A stretch of DNA of 51,309 nucleotides. It comes from an uncultured Flavobacteriaceae bacterium. Lineage in GTDB: Bacteria > Bacteroidota > Bacteroidia > Flavobacteriales > Flavobacteriaceae. The stretch is from the NCBI GenBank assembly GCA_937923515.1, contig CALDUF010000068.1:1-51309 (forward strand), read 5' to 3'. Shown here in pieces: positions 1-9,186 of this stretch. Within the stretch, counting starts at the first letter, position 1. Each line of letters begins with the position of its first letter. Below the pieces are notes generated by a model that did no database searches, was not told the origin of the DNA, and saw only the letters and a list, made by a program, of their open reading frames with translations. The translations under genes were made by a program, and so were the position numbers.

Positions 1-1
1 T

Positions 2-40
2 TTAAGGTTTGAAGAGCCGTTTGTTACTAATGGCGAGTAA
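2..40 (+). CDS. C-terminal end of an unidentified upstream gene (partial)
   Basis: An open frame enters from the left edge and ends at TAA 38-40. It would encode only the last twelve residues (LRFEEPFVTNGE) of a protein that lies mostly outside the window. The frame is the same as that of the MsrA-like gene that follows, so an in-frame stop and nine bases separate the two. The family cannot be identified from this stub, and the frame could also be chance. Confidence 0.35.
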   Translation, partial: LRFEEPFVTNGE

Positions 41-49
41 TATAAAACG

Positions 50-610
50 TTGTTTTTGAATACATTAACTAAAATAGCATTTGGCGGTGGTTGCCACTGG
101 TGTACAGAAGCTGTATTTCAATCTTTATTGGGTGTTGAAAACGTAGAACAAGGTTTCGTGGCATCTGTTGATGCTAATGCTAGTTTTTCAGAAGCGGTGA
201 TTGTGCATTTTGATACTGCTAAAATTTCTTTAGCTACACTTATTGAAATCCATTTGCACACACATAACAGTGTATCGAATCACGCTATGCGATACAAGTA
301 CCGGTCTGCAGTGTATACGTTTTCAGAAGCACAAATAAAAGATGCCAGGTCCCAATTAGAATTGCTACAGTTTCAATTTCAAAATAAATTGATAACCCAA
401 GTGTTGCCTTTTGACAGGTTTAAACCGTCAAGAACACAAATTCAAAATTATTATTACAAGAATACTAAAAAGCCATTTTGTGAAAGGTTTATCAATCCAA
501 AGCTACAAATACTACTCAATACATTTTCAAAACACACCAATCACAATAAACTAAAGCACTTAAAAGATGAATCGCGAAAAATTAAGTATACAGAACACCA
601 AGGGTCATAA
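50..610 (+). CDS. Divergent peptide methionine sulfoxide reductase A (MsrA-like)
   Basis: MsrA enzymes reduce the S-form of methionine sulfoxide in proteins, using a Cys in a GCFWC motif near the N-terminus. Here the motif reads [12 protein letters not shown], so the core is kept with His in place of Phe. Later matches are the Glu in [19 protein letters not shown] (family QYRSxIY) and [15 protein letters not shown] near the C-terminus (family DYHQxYYxxN..C). The GYAGG and HDPT blocks of typical MsrA are eroded. No ATG is available after the in-frame stop at 38-40, so the start must be TTG, at 50 or 56. The end overlaps the next gene by 44 bases. Family membership is fairly secure; substrate preference is unknown. 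Confidence 0.75.
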   Translation: MFLNTLTKIAFGGGCHWCTEAVFQSLLGVENVEQGFVASVDANASFSEAVIVHFDTAKISLATLIEIHLHTHNSVSNHAMRYKYRSAVYTFSEAQIKDARSQLELLQFQFQNKLITQVLPFDRFKPSRTQIQNYYYKNTKKPFCERFINPKLQILLNTFSKHTNHNKLKHLKDESRKIKYTEHQGS

Positions 611-1787
611 ATTACAGGCTTATTTAGAATTACCTGCAGACCAAAAACCACATTACTTTGCCATTTTCGCGCATTGTTTTACTTGTAACAGCAACTTAAC
701 GGCGGTAAAAAATATTAGTAGAGCATTAACGGCTCATGGTTTTGGTGTGGTACGTTTTGATTTTACAGGTTTAGGACGAAGTGAAGGCAATTTTGCCGAG
801 AGTTATTTTTCAGCAAATGTAGATGATTTAATAGCTGTGAACGCCTATATTACAGAGCGATACAAGGCTCCAGGGTTATTAATAGGGCATTCGCTTGGTG
901 GTGCTGCAGTTATTGTAGCAGCATCAAAGCTAGACAATATAAAAGCGGTAGCTACAATTGGTGCGCCATCTACCGTAAGCCATGTAAAGCATTTGTTTTC
1001 TCATGGTATTGAAGCGGTAAAACAAAAAGGAGAGGTTGAAATACATATTGGTGGACGCCCGTTTAAAATTGATAAAGATTTTATTGAGGATTTTGATAAA
1101 ATAGATTTGCCAGAAATCACAAAAAATTTACGCAAACCTTTACTAATTATGCATGCGCCTTTTGATGGTATTGTGGGTATAAACAATGCACACGCGTTAT
1201 ACCATACTGCGCACCATCCTAAGAGTTTTGTGAGTTTAGATGATGCAGACCATTTGTTGTCAAACTCAAAAGATAGTAAATATGTTGGCAACATGATTGG
1301 TGCTTGGGCAGACCGTTATTTTGAGCCTAAAGACAATGTTGTTTTGGAGACTAAAGGTGAGCAGTTAGTGGCACACTTAAATATAGTTGATGATAATTTT
1401 ACAACCGCAATTCAAACCAAAAAACATCACATTATAGCAGATGAACCTGAAAGTATAGGTGGTGATGATTTTGGACCTTCACCTTACGATTTTTTAAGTG
1501 CTGGTTTAGCAGCATGTACGGTAATGACTTTAAAAATGTACGCGCAACGCAAGAAATGGGATTTGAAAGAAGTATATGCTTATGTTACCTATTCTAAAAA
1601 GCATAGTGATGATTTATTGCTAGATGTAGAAGAGCCAAAACGAATTGATCATTTACAAAAACGCTTAAAATTTATTGGTGATTTAGATGATGCACAGAAA
1701 GCAAAATTAAAAGAAATAGCATCTAAATGCCCCGTACATCGTACCTTGCTCTCTGAAACAATTATTGAAACAGAAGTTATAAATTAA
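567..1787 (+). CDS. Bifunctional alpha/beta hydrolase - OsmC family protein
   Basis: This 406-residue protein joins two enzymes. Residues 1-255 are an alpha/beta hydrolase with the nucleophile elbow GHSLGG (Ser109), an acid-bearing stretch HAPFDGIV and the His of DADHLL. Residues from about 260 to the end are an OsmC/Ohr-type domain with Cys317 ([13 protein letters not shown]) and Cys388 (SKCPVHRTL), the two cysteines that reduce organic hydroperoxides in this family. This domain pair recurs as a natural fusion in bacteria. The gene starts inside the end of the MsrA-like gene, and its TAA shares one base with the next ATG, so the three genes are probably co-transcribed. An oxidative-damage repair role is inferred from the family and neighbours. 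Confidence 0.88.
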   Translation: MNREKLSIQNTKGHKLQAYLELPADQKPHYFAIFAHCFTCNSNLTAVKNISRALTAHGFGVVRFDFTGLGRSEGNFAESYFSANVDDLIAVNAYITERYKAPGLLIGHSLGGAAVIVAASKLDNIKAVATIGAPSTVSHVKHLFSHGIEAVKQKGEVEIHIGGRPFKIDKDFIEDFDKIDLPEITKNLRKPLLIMHAPFDGIVGINNAHALYHTAHHPKSFVSLDDADHLLSNSKDSKYVGNMIGAWADRYFEPKDNVVLETKGEQLVAHLNIVDDNFTTAIQTKKHHIIADEPESIGGDDFGPSPYDFLSAGLAACTVMTLKMYAQRKKWDLKEVYAYVTYSKKHSDDLLLDVEEPKRIDHLQKRLKFIGDLDDAQKAKLKEIASKCPVHRTLLSETIIETEVIN

Positions 1788-2749
1788 TGCATCAAAGCAA
1801 TACAAAAATTGGACTAGGTTTAGCGGCTTTAGGGCGGCCAGAATACATTAATATTAGAGCTAATGATGCTATTGATAAATCTAAAAGTGCCTTTAAACAA
1901 AATATCTTTTCAGTTTTAGATGAAGCTTATAAATTGGGTGTTCGTTATTTTGATACAGCACCATCTTACGGCAAAGGCGAGGCTTTTTTACAAGAATGGC
2001 AAGATTCTAAATTACATGATGATACAATTTTAGGAACAAAATGGGGCTATACTTATGTCGCAAATTGGGAATTGGGTTATGCTGGAAAACATGAAATTAA
2101 AGAACACTCTATAGAAAAGTTAGTAGAACAGTGGCAAGTATCAAAAGCATTGTTGCCAAACTTAAAATACTACCAAGTACATTCTGCAACTTTTGAAAGT
2201 GGTGTTCTAAAAAATGAAGCGGTTCTAATTAAGCTACATCAAATTAAAAAAGAAACTGGTTTAAAAATTGGTATTACCACTAGTGGTGCTAATCAAAAAG
2301 ATGTTATTGCCGCAGCGTTAAATATTCAAATAGAAAGTGAATCTTTATTTGATACATTTCAAGTAACTTACAATATACTAGAGCAAGATACTTTTGAAGT
2401 TTTAACCGCCGCTTTACAAAATGGTAAACAGGTTATCATAAAAGAAGCTTTAGCAAATGGCAGGGTTTTTCCAAACAAAAGTTTCGAACATTACGCCAAA
2501 ATCTACCAAGTTTTAGAAGATTTATCAAAAAAATACCAAGTTGGTATTGATGCTATCGCATTACGTTTTGTAATAGATAGTTTGAAACCTACTTATGTGC
2601 TTAGTGGTGCATCAAATACTAAACAACTTAATGAGAATTTTGAAGCTTCAAAAATACACTTGTCTAAAGCGGATATAAGCGTGTTACAAGCGCAAAAAAC
2701 AGCAACAATTTCTTACTGGAAAGAGCGAAGCGCCATGTCGTGGATTTAA
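1787..2749 (+). CDS. Aldo/keto reductase
   Basis: This 320-residue TIM-barrel oxidoreductase of the aldo/keto reductase superfamily would reduce aldehydes or ketones with NADPH. The catalytic tetrad is visible: Asp and Tyr in RYFDTAPSYGKGE, Lys in ILGTKWGY and His in YYQVHSAT. The C-terminal cofactor region (YVLSGASNTKQLNEN) resembles the phosphate-binding segment of the family. There is an unusual insertion of about 25 residues between strand 1 and the DTAPSYG motif. Translation is probably coupled to the hydrolase-OsmC gene through the one-base stop/start overlap. The substrate cannot be predicted; a carbonyl-detoxification role is inference from the neighbours. Confidence 0.85.
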   Translation: MHQSNTKIGLGLAALGRPEYINIRANDAIDKSKSAFKQNIFSVLDEAYKLGVRYFDTAPSYGKGEAFLQEWQDSKLHDDTILGTKWGYTYVANWELGYAGKHEIKEHSIEKLVEQWQVSKALLPNLKYYQVHSATFESGVLKNEAVLIKLHQIKKETGLKIGITTSGANQKDVIAAALNIQIESESLFDTFQVTYNILEQDTFEVLTAALQNGKQVIIKEALANGRVFPNKSFEHYAKIYQVLEDLSKKYQVGIDAIALRFVIDSLKPTYVLSGASNTKQLNENFEASKIHLSKADISVLQAQKTATISYWKERSAMSWI

Positions 2750-2839
2750 GCTTAAGTAAGTGTTTGCATTAATTATTAATGTAAATGTAATATCTTTAAG
2801 CGTACTATTGCATTACTTTTATCAATTGAATTTATATAT

Positions 2840-5800
2840 ATGAAATCCACGAAGTACTTATCTTTATTTTTAACCCTATTTTTTCTCAGTGCTTGCGCTA
2901 CTTACACGCCGCAATACGCTGATGCCAATCACAAGGCTATACAGTTTCCAACTAAAGAAATAGACAAAACTTTCTATTTGGTTGGTGATGCAGGAAAATC
3001 CCCTATGGGAGGCATGTCTAAAGCATTAACGGCATTTAACAATCATATAAAAAATAAAGATACAAAAGGCGACTATTCTGTTTTTCTTGGCGATAATATT
3101 TATCCTGATGGCTTACCGAAGAAAAACGAAAAAGGAAGAGCAAATGCTGAAAATGCACTAAACGCTCAAATTGAATCTTTAAGTTCTTTTAAAGGTGATG
3201 TTGTTTTTATTCCAGGAAATCACGATTGGTATGCAAAAGGACTCAAAGGCTTAAAACGACAAGAAAAGTATATTGAAGATGCTTTAGGAAAAAACACCTT
3301 CCAACCAGAAAATGGTTGCCCTTTAGAAAGTATAGACGTTAATGAAAATATTCAATTGCTAGTTATTGATAGCGAGTGGTATCTAGAAAATTGGAACAAG
3401 CACCCAACTATAAACGATGAGTGTGAGATAAAAACAAGAGCGCGATTTTTTACAGAAATTGAAGGCGAAATTAAAAAAGCACAGAATAAAACCATTATTT
3501 TTGCAATGCATCACCCTATGTATACCAATGGATCTCATGGTGGTAAATATGCAGCTATAAAACATTTGTATCCGTTTCAGCAAAAAATACCACTTCCTGT
3601 AATTGGGTCTTTCATCACACAATTAAGAACACAAGGTGGCGTGTCTATACAAGATAGATACAACGAGCGTTATAATGAATTAATGAAGCGTTTAGAAACT
3701 TTAGCTATAGGAAATGATAATATAGTATTTGTTTCTGGGCATGAGCATACGTTGCAATATATAGAGCAAGAAGGCATAAAACAAATAGTATCAGGTTCTG
3801 GAGCTAAAAATTCTTATGCAGAATTGAGTAATAATGGTTTGTTTTCTACAGGAGAACAAGGATTTGTGGAGTTAACTATTTTTAAGGATAAGAGTGCTTG
3901 GGTACGCTATTATGGTGAGGAAAACGGACTTCCAAAATTATTATTCACTAAAGAAATTATGACTCCCAAAAAAGCTTTTGATGTTTCTGATCTACCAGAT
4001 AATTTCCCGCAAAATGTAGAGGTTTCTATTTACTCCAAAGAAGAAACTGATGTTACTGGTTTTTTTAAATCTGTTTGGGGAAACCATTACCGCGATATAT
4101 ACAGCACAAAAATAAATGCTAAAGTAGCTACACTCGATACATTGTACGGTGGCTTAGAAATAGTTCGTAAAGGTGGCGGACACCAAACACGCTCTTTACG
4201 TTTAAAGACTAAAGATGGCAGAGAGTTAAATATGCGAGCACTACGAAAAAGCGCCACACAATATTTACAAACGGTGTTATTTAAAGACACGTACATACAA
4301 GATGAGTTTGAAAAAACTGCAGTAGAGTCTTTGATTTTAGATTTTTATACAGCTGCACATCCTTATGCGTTTGCTGTGGTCCCCGATTTATCAGATGCAG
4401 CCGAAATTTATCATACAAACCCAAAGTTATATTTTATACCTAAGCACAAATATTTAGGTGATTTTAACGAGGAGTATGGCGGTGAATTATATATGATAGA
4501 AGAACGACCAGAAGAAAATTACGCAAAAGACAAAAACTTTGGGTATGCTGATGATTTAGAAAGTACACACGATATTATAAAGAAAATTAGAAAAGACGAA
4601 GACCATAAAATTGACGAAAATGCAATGGTTAGAGCACGATTGTTTGATATGTTGGTAGGTGATTGGGACAGACATCAAGACCAGTGGCGTTGGGCACAAT
4701 TTGATGAAGAGAACGGCGATCATTATTACAGGCCAATTCCTAGAGATAGAGATCAAGTGTTCTCTAATTTTGATGGTGCATTATTAGATGTAATGCGTAT
4801 TATATCAGGTTCTACAAAACAATTGCAAGTTTATGACGAGACTTTAGATGACATTGAATGGATGAATGCCGCAGGTATTAAATTAGACCGTGTTTTAATT
4901 CAACAAGCAAGTAAAGCTACTTGGTTAAAACATGCTAAGTTTATTCAAGATAACGTAACAGATGCTGTTATCGATAAAGCGTTTTTAAAAGTGCCAAAAG
5001 AAGTTCAAGACAAAACATTAAATGACATAAAAGCAAAACTAAAGGGCAGGCGTGCAAACCTGCAAGATATTGCTACACGTTATTATAATTATTTAAATGA
5101 GTTGGTGATTTTAACAGGAACTGATAAAGATGATTATATAGAGGTAACACGAGTAGGTGATGGTGAAACTCGCGTAAAAATATCTAGAATAAAAGATGGA
5201 GAAAAAGGTAAAGTGTTGATAGATAAAACGTTTAATAGACACGTAACCAAGGAAATGTGGATTTACGGTCTAGACGATAAAGATGTTTTTGAAGTAAAAG
5301 GAAAAGCAAATAACCCTATTTTTACGCGCCTTATCGGAGGGCAAGAAAATGATACTTACATCATTAAAAATGGAAGGCGTGTTAAGGTTTACGACCATGA
5401 GAGTAAAGCAAATACAATTAAGGAAAATAATGGCGGTACTACAAGGTTAACAGATGTTTACAAATTGAATTTGTTTGATTTCAATAAAAATATAACTACA
5501 ACTAGTGTGATAACTCCAGCTATAGGTTTTAATCCAGATGATGGATTTCTACTTGGTGCACAATACGTAAGAACCAAAAAGGGTTTTCAACGTAATCCAT
5601 TTTCACAACAGCACCGTTTAAAAGGCGGCTATTATTTTGCAACACAAGGGTTTTCTTTGAATTATGATGGTGAATTTGCAAACATTATGAACGATTGGAA
5701 TTTGCATATTGGCGGGCAATTTACATCAGCAAATTTTACCAATAACTTTTTTGGGATAGGCAACGAAACTGTAAATAATGACGATGAATTAGAGTTTGAT

Positions 5801-6547
5801 TACAACCGGGTTAGAACCAGTATCATGGCAGTAAGAGCTGGCATTTTAAAGAAAGGTGATTTTGGTAGTGATTATGGGTTTAGAATGATTTTGGAGGGGA
5901 TTGAGCTAGACGATACAACCAATAGATTTATTACTGACGAATTTGTGCCGCCAACCAACGAAGCCTTTTACGAACGTCGCTTTTTTGGAGGACTAGAAGC
6001 ACAATTTAATTATGGGAGTTTTGACGATAAAATAAACCCCAAAAATGCTATGACATTTATGTTACAAGTGGGTGGTAAAACAGAGTTTGAAGTATTAGAA
6101 AACACCTATGGTTATGTAAATACAAATCTTGGATTTTATAATAGCTTAAATAAAGCTGAAACCCTTGTGTTAAAAACCGATGCTAGAGCACAATTTAGAA
6201 TTGGAGACGACCTTGTTTTTTATCAGGCAGCAAATATTGGTGGTAGAAACGGGTTACGGGGTTTTAGAACAGAACGTTTTACAGGACAAAATTCATTTGT
6301 AGGTAGTGCCGATTTACGCTATAGTTTTCCATCTTTTAAAACCAGAACCTTACCATTACAAATAGGTGTTTTTGGAGGTGGAGATGTAGGTAGGGTTTGG
6401 GTTAAAAACGATACTTCTAAAATATGGCACAATAATTATGGTGGTGGTTTTTGGGTGTCAGCAGCCGAAAGTTTATCTGGTACATTTAATTTTTTTAGCA
6501 GTGATGAAGGACTGCGATTTTCCTTTGGATTCGGATTAAATTTTTAA
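2840..6547 (+). CDS. Lipoprotein metallophosphoesterase fused to a kinase-like segment and an Omp85-type beta-barrel
   Basis: This 1235-residue protein starts with a lipoprotein signal (FFLSAC, Cys19). A calcineurin-like metallophosphoesterase covers about residues 45-370: VGDAG, GDNIYPDG (Asp85), GNHDW (127-130), MHHP (223-226) and GHEH (300-303) give the full set of metal ligands. The middle part (about 400-840) has GGGHQTRSLRL from 445, basic residues around 466-470, and GDWDRHQDQ (607-615) followed by PRDRDQ (Asp636, Asp638). These resemble the nucleotide loop, catalytic loop and metal site of Fam20C/HipA-type atypical kinases. Residues from about 860 to the end form an outer-membrane barrel with the Omp85 loop-6-like GLRGFR near 1137 and a terminal Phe. 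Phosphoesterase and barrel are confident; the kinase resemblance is inference. The gene is followed 17 bases later by DUF2254. Confidence 0.85.
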   Translation: MKSTKYLSLFLTLFFLSACATYTPQYADANHKAIQFPTKEIDKTFYLVGDAGKSPMGGMSKALTAFNNHIKNKDTKGDYSVFLGDNIYPDGLPKKNEKGRANAENALNAQIESLSSFKGDVVFIPGNHDWYAKGLKGLKRQEKYIEDALGKNTFQPENGCPLESIDVNENIQLLVIDSEWYLENWNKHPTINDECEIKTRARFFTEIEGEIKKAQNKTIIFAMHHPMYTNGSHGGKYAAIKHLYPFQQKIPLPVIGSFITQLRTQGGVSIQDRYNERYNELMKRLETLAIGNDNIVFVSGHEHTLQYIEQEGIKQIVSGSGAKNSYAELSNNGLFSTGEQGFVELTIFKDKSAWVRYYGEENGLPKLLFTKEIMTPKKAFDVSDLPDNFPQNVEVSIYSKEETDVTGFFKSVWGNHYRDIYSTKINAKVATLDTLYGGLEIVRKGGGHQTRSLRLKTKDGRELNMRALRKSATQYLQTVLFKDTYIQDEFEKTAVESLILDFYTAAHPYAFAVVPDLSDAAEIYHTNPKLYFIPKHKYLGDFNEEYGGELYMIEERPEENYAKDKNFGYADDLESTHDIIKKIRKDEDHKIDENAMVRARLFDMLVGDWDRHQDQWRWAQFDEENGDHYYRPIPRDRDQVFSNFDGALLDVMRIISGSTKQLQVYDETLDDIEWMNAAGIKLDRVLIQQASKATWLKHAKFIQDNVTDAVIDKAFLKVPKEVQDKTLNDIKAKLKGRRANLQDIATRYYNYLNELVILTGTDKDDYIEVTRVGDGETRVKISRIKDGEKGKVLIDKTFNRHVTKEMWIYGLDDKDVFEVKGKANNPIFTRLIGGQENDTYIIKNGRRVKVYDHESKANTIKENNGGTTRLTDVYKLNLFDFNKNITTTSVITPAIGFNPDDGFLLGAQYVRTKKGFQRNPFSQQHRLKGGYYFATQGFSLNYDGEFANIMNDWNLHIGGQFTSANFTNNFFGIGNETVNNDDELEFDYNRVRTSIMAVRAGILKKGDFGSDYGFRMILEGIELDDTTNRFITDEFVPPTNEAFYERRFFGGLEAQFNYGSFDDKINPKNAMTFMLQVGGKTEFEVLENTYGYVNTNLGFYNSLNKAETLVLKTDARAQFRIGDDLVFYQAANIGGRNGLRGFRTERFTGQNSFVGSADLRYSFPSFKTRTLPLQIGVFGGGDVGRVWVKNDTSKIWHNNYGGGFWVSAAESLSGTFNFFSSDEGLRFSFGFGLNF

Positions 6548-6564
6548 AAAAGTTGTAAACCATA

Positions 6565-7863
6565 ATGAAAGCAACCTATAAAAATATCATTAAATATCTT
6601 TTTAGGCTAGAAAGTAAAATTGCGTTTTATCCTACTATTTTAAGTCTTTTAGGTGTGTGTTTAGGGTTAACCATGTATCGCATAGAAGGACTTAATTTTT
6701 CTAATTACGTATACAACAACGCGCCGTGGCTTTTAATTAAAAGTGTTGATACAGCAAGAACTATGTTGTCAACCTTTATAGCGGGCTTAATTTCTATAAT
6801 GGTATTTAGTTTTTCAATGGTAATGATTTTGTTAAACCAGGCCACAAAAAATTACTCACCACGAATATTACCAGGATTAATATCAAATACACGTCATCAA
6901 ATTATATTAGGTATCTACAATTCATGTTTATTGTACTGTATTTTTACATTAATAGTTGTTGAAGAACCTAGTGGTGGTGCCTACGAAATTGCAGGCGTTT
7001 CTGTACTGTTAGCTATCTTATTTATGATTTTTAGTTTGGGTGCCTTTATTTATTTTATACATTCAATATCTCAAGAAATTCAAATTAATAACATCATGGC
7101 TACCATCCATAAAAAAGCCATGAAGAGACTTTCTAAACTCATAGATTCTGAAAAAGATGATGTTCCTGATTTTCCTGATAGTAAAGATTGGCACACCATC
7201 AATTCAAAAACATCAGGTTATATAGAAGATATACGTTTGAAGTCTATGGCTGAAACTTTACAAGAAAAAAATGCAAAAGCAGAAATCTTGGTTAGAAAAG
7301 GAGAATATATATTTGAAAATACACCTATTGTAAAAGTAAACGAAGCATTTAAAGACGAATCGTACGATACTATTTGCGACGATTTTTACTTCTCTAAAAG
7401 CGAATTGGTAGAGGATAATTATCTTTTAGCTTTTAAGCAATTAACTGAAATTATATTAAAGGCAATGTCTCCCAGTCTAAACGACCCAGGTACTGCTATT
7501 AATGCCATAGACTATCTTACAGAGCTACTAATGTTACGAATGCAAAAAAGGGATGCAGACTTTTATTTTGATGATACAGATACCCAAATTATAAGCATAA
7601 ATTCTGTTAGTTTTAAAGAGTTACTTAACAATCTTATGTGTTCTATAAGAACGTATTGCAAACACGACACAATACTAATGCGAAAGGTTATTGGTATGCT
7701 TGATAATCTTTTGCAGGCTCCTAAAATACATGATAAAGCATACCGTAGCACTGTTATTGAAGAATTGAATAATCTTAAAGACGATATTAACAGTGCAGTA
7801 GAAAACAAAAGTGATTTAGATGCTTTAAATCTTAAAATAAAAGAAATACAGAAAAATGCTTAA
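6565..7863 (+). CDS. DUF2254 predicted membrane protein
   Basis: This 432-residue inner-membrane protein has four hydrophobic segments in its N-terminal half, at about residues 18-36, 68-96, 112-133 and 143-165. A soluble C-terminal half follows. The membrane signature AFSFSMVMILLNQAT-like stretch with NYSPRILPG and the later SPSLNDPGTAINAIDYL are characteristic of the DUF2254 family, whose function is unknown. The start lies 17 bases after the stop of the phosphoesterase-barrel gene, so the two may form an operon. I see no metal-binding or enzymatic motif. Confidence 0.85.
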   Translation: MKATYKNIIKYLFRLESKIAFYPTILSLLGVCLGLTMYRIEGLNFSNYVYNNAPWLLIKSVDTARTMLSTFIAGLISIMVFSFSMVMILLNQATKNYSPRILPGLISNTRHQIILGIYNSCLLYCIFTLIVVEEPSGGAYEIAGVSVLLAILFMIFSLGAFIYFIHSISQEIQINNIMATIHKKAMKRLSKLIDSEKDDVPDFPDSKDWHTINSKTSGYIEDIRLKSMAETLQEKNAKAEILVRKGEYIFENTPIVKVNEAFKDESYDTICDDFYFSKSELVEDNYLLAFKQLTEIILKAMSPSLNDPGTAINAIDYLTELLMLRMQKRDADFYFDDTDTQIISINSVSFKELLNNLMCSIRTYCKHDTILMRKVIGMLDNLLQAPKIHDKAYRSTVIEELNNLKDDINSAVENKSDLDALNLKIKEIQKNA

Positions 7864-7945
7864 AACAAAGCGTTTCACTGTCATTAAAAGCGATAATGTA
7901 ATTATTTGTGGTTTTTAACGTCTAAAATTCCACAAACAGAAAAAA

Positions 7946-8257
7946 ATGAAAAGTAATTTTAAAGATATCGTAAGTTCTAAGGATGTTGTTTTAGTTGATT
8001 TTTTTGGTACTTGGTGCGGCCCGTGTCAAGCACTTATGCCTATTCTTGAAGATGTAAAGGGTGATTTAGGTGATGCCGTAAAAATTGTAAAAATTGATAT
8101 TGATAAAAATCAAGAATTAGCCACAAAATATCAAGTACGTAGCGTACCTACCATGATTTTATTTAAAGATGGTATTGCAAAGTGGAGACAATCTGGTGTG
8201 CTTCAAAAGAAAGATATTTTAAACGTGATAAAAACGCATACAGGCGTTACTGTTTAG
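7946..8257 (+). CDS. Thioredoxin
   Basis: This 103-residue cytoplasmic thioredoxin has the WCGPC redox centre at Cys24/Cys27, the buried Asp of VLVDFFGTWC, and the cis-proline SVPTM that shapes the active site. It has no signal peptide and no extra domain, and its length is standard. The 5' region contains an inverted repeat TTTGTGG/CCACAAA (7905-7911 and 7930-7936) of unknown purpose. The TAG stop interlocks with the stop of the convergent lipoprotein gene, so the two coding regions overlap by four bases. It is probably a general disulfide reductase; whether it is the main thioredoxin of the cell cannot be told. Confidence 0.93.
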   Translation: MKSNFKDIVSSKDVVLVDFFGTWCGPCQALMPILEDVKGDLGDAVKIVKIDIDKNQELATKYQVRSVPTMILFKDGIAKWRQSGVLQKKDILNVIKTHTGVTV

Positions 8258-9066
8258 TTGAGTTTAAATTCATAAAGGTTACCGCCTTCATTCTTACTTT
8301 TTTCATCTGTAATATAAATTTCAGTATTGTTTTTAAAACAAATACCTTCTTTTTGAGAGCTATGGTTAAATTCTAAAACTTCAATAGTACCTTCAAAAAA
8401 AGCATCGTTTTTATAGTTACTTAATTTCCATAGTTTGTCGTGGTTTAAAAGTATAATAGTTTTACCGTCATCACTCACATCTGCAGAGGTTATTTTACAG
8501 CGTTTACCTTTAAGTTTATATTCTGTAACCATTTTAGCAGTGTGCTTTCCTATGGTATTGGGTACTTTAAAAACCATGGTGCTTTTGTTTTCTTTACTAA
8601 ACAAGTAAAAATAACCGTTTAAGATAAAAAAAGCTTCAAAATCTTTAGGGTTTGCTTTTTTAGGTAAGGTAAAGTTAATGCGTTCTGCCGTTGTTTTATC
8701 TTCACTTAAATTAGATATTTTATAAATTGTAAAATCGTCTCTGTTTTTACTGTTATTACCAAAATCGCCAATGTATAAATTACCTTTGTTATCTGATGCT
8801 AAATCTTCCCAATCAATATTACTTGAGTTACTAACATCAATATCTCGTATTATATTACCTTCTACATCTAGTCCGTAAATATTATTTTTATTTCCAGAGT
8901 CTTCAATAGTCCATAATAATTTAGAATTTACTACTTTTTCTATGGCAGATGCTTCTTTTAAACTTTTAGGTAAATCGGCTAGAACGTTTAATTTCCCTGT
9001 ATGGCAAGCTGTTAGTAAAAATGAGAATAGTAATAGTTGTTTGAAGTTGTAAATCACAAGTGTCAA
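8254..9066 (-). CDS. Predicted beta-propeller lipoprotein
   Basis: This 270-residue protein starts with a lipoprotein signal (FLLTAC, lipidated Cys at 21). The rest has repeated blade-like segments: LLWTIEDSGNKNNIYGLD, DWEDLASDNKGNLYIGDFG, FEAFFILNGYFYLF, ITSADVSDDGKTIILLNHD and EGICFKNNTEIYITDE. This pattern fits a secreted six-bladed propeller of the SdiA-regulated or phytase-esterase-like type. No catalytic motif is evident, so a binding or unknown role is as likely as an enzymatic one. It converges on the thioredoxin gene and diverges from the thioesterase gene across about 120 bases. Confidence 0.7.
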   Translation of the reverse strand: MTLVIYNFKQLLLFSFLLTACHTGKLNVLADLPKSLKEASAIEKVVNSKLLWTIEDSGNKNNIYGLDVEGNIIRDIDVSNSSNIDWEDLASDNKGNLYIGDFGNNSKNRDDFTIYKISNLSEDKTTAERINFTLPKKANPKDFEAFFILNGYFYLFSKENKSTMVFKVPNTIGKHTAKMVTEYKLKGKRCKITSADVSDDGKTIILLNHDKLWKLSNYKNDAFFEGTIEVLEFNHSSQKEGICFKNNTEIYITDEKSKNEGGNLYEFKLN

Positions 9067-9186
9067 TTTTTTACAAAATAGTAACTTAAAAAGGCATTAA
9101 AAAATTATAAATCCCAAACTATTCCTAAAAAAGTATGTATAGGCGTATATATTTTGATAATTTTACGTCGTAATTTGCAATGTAAT

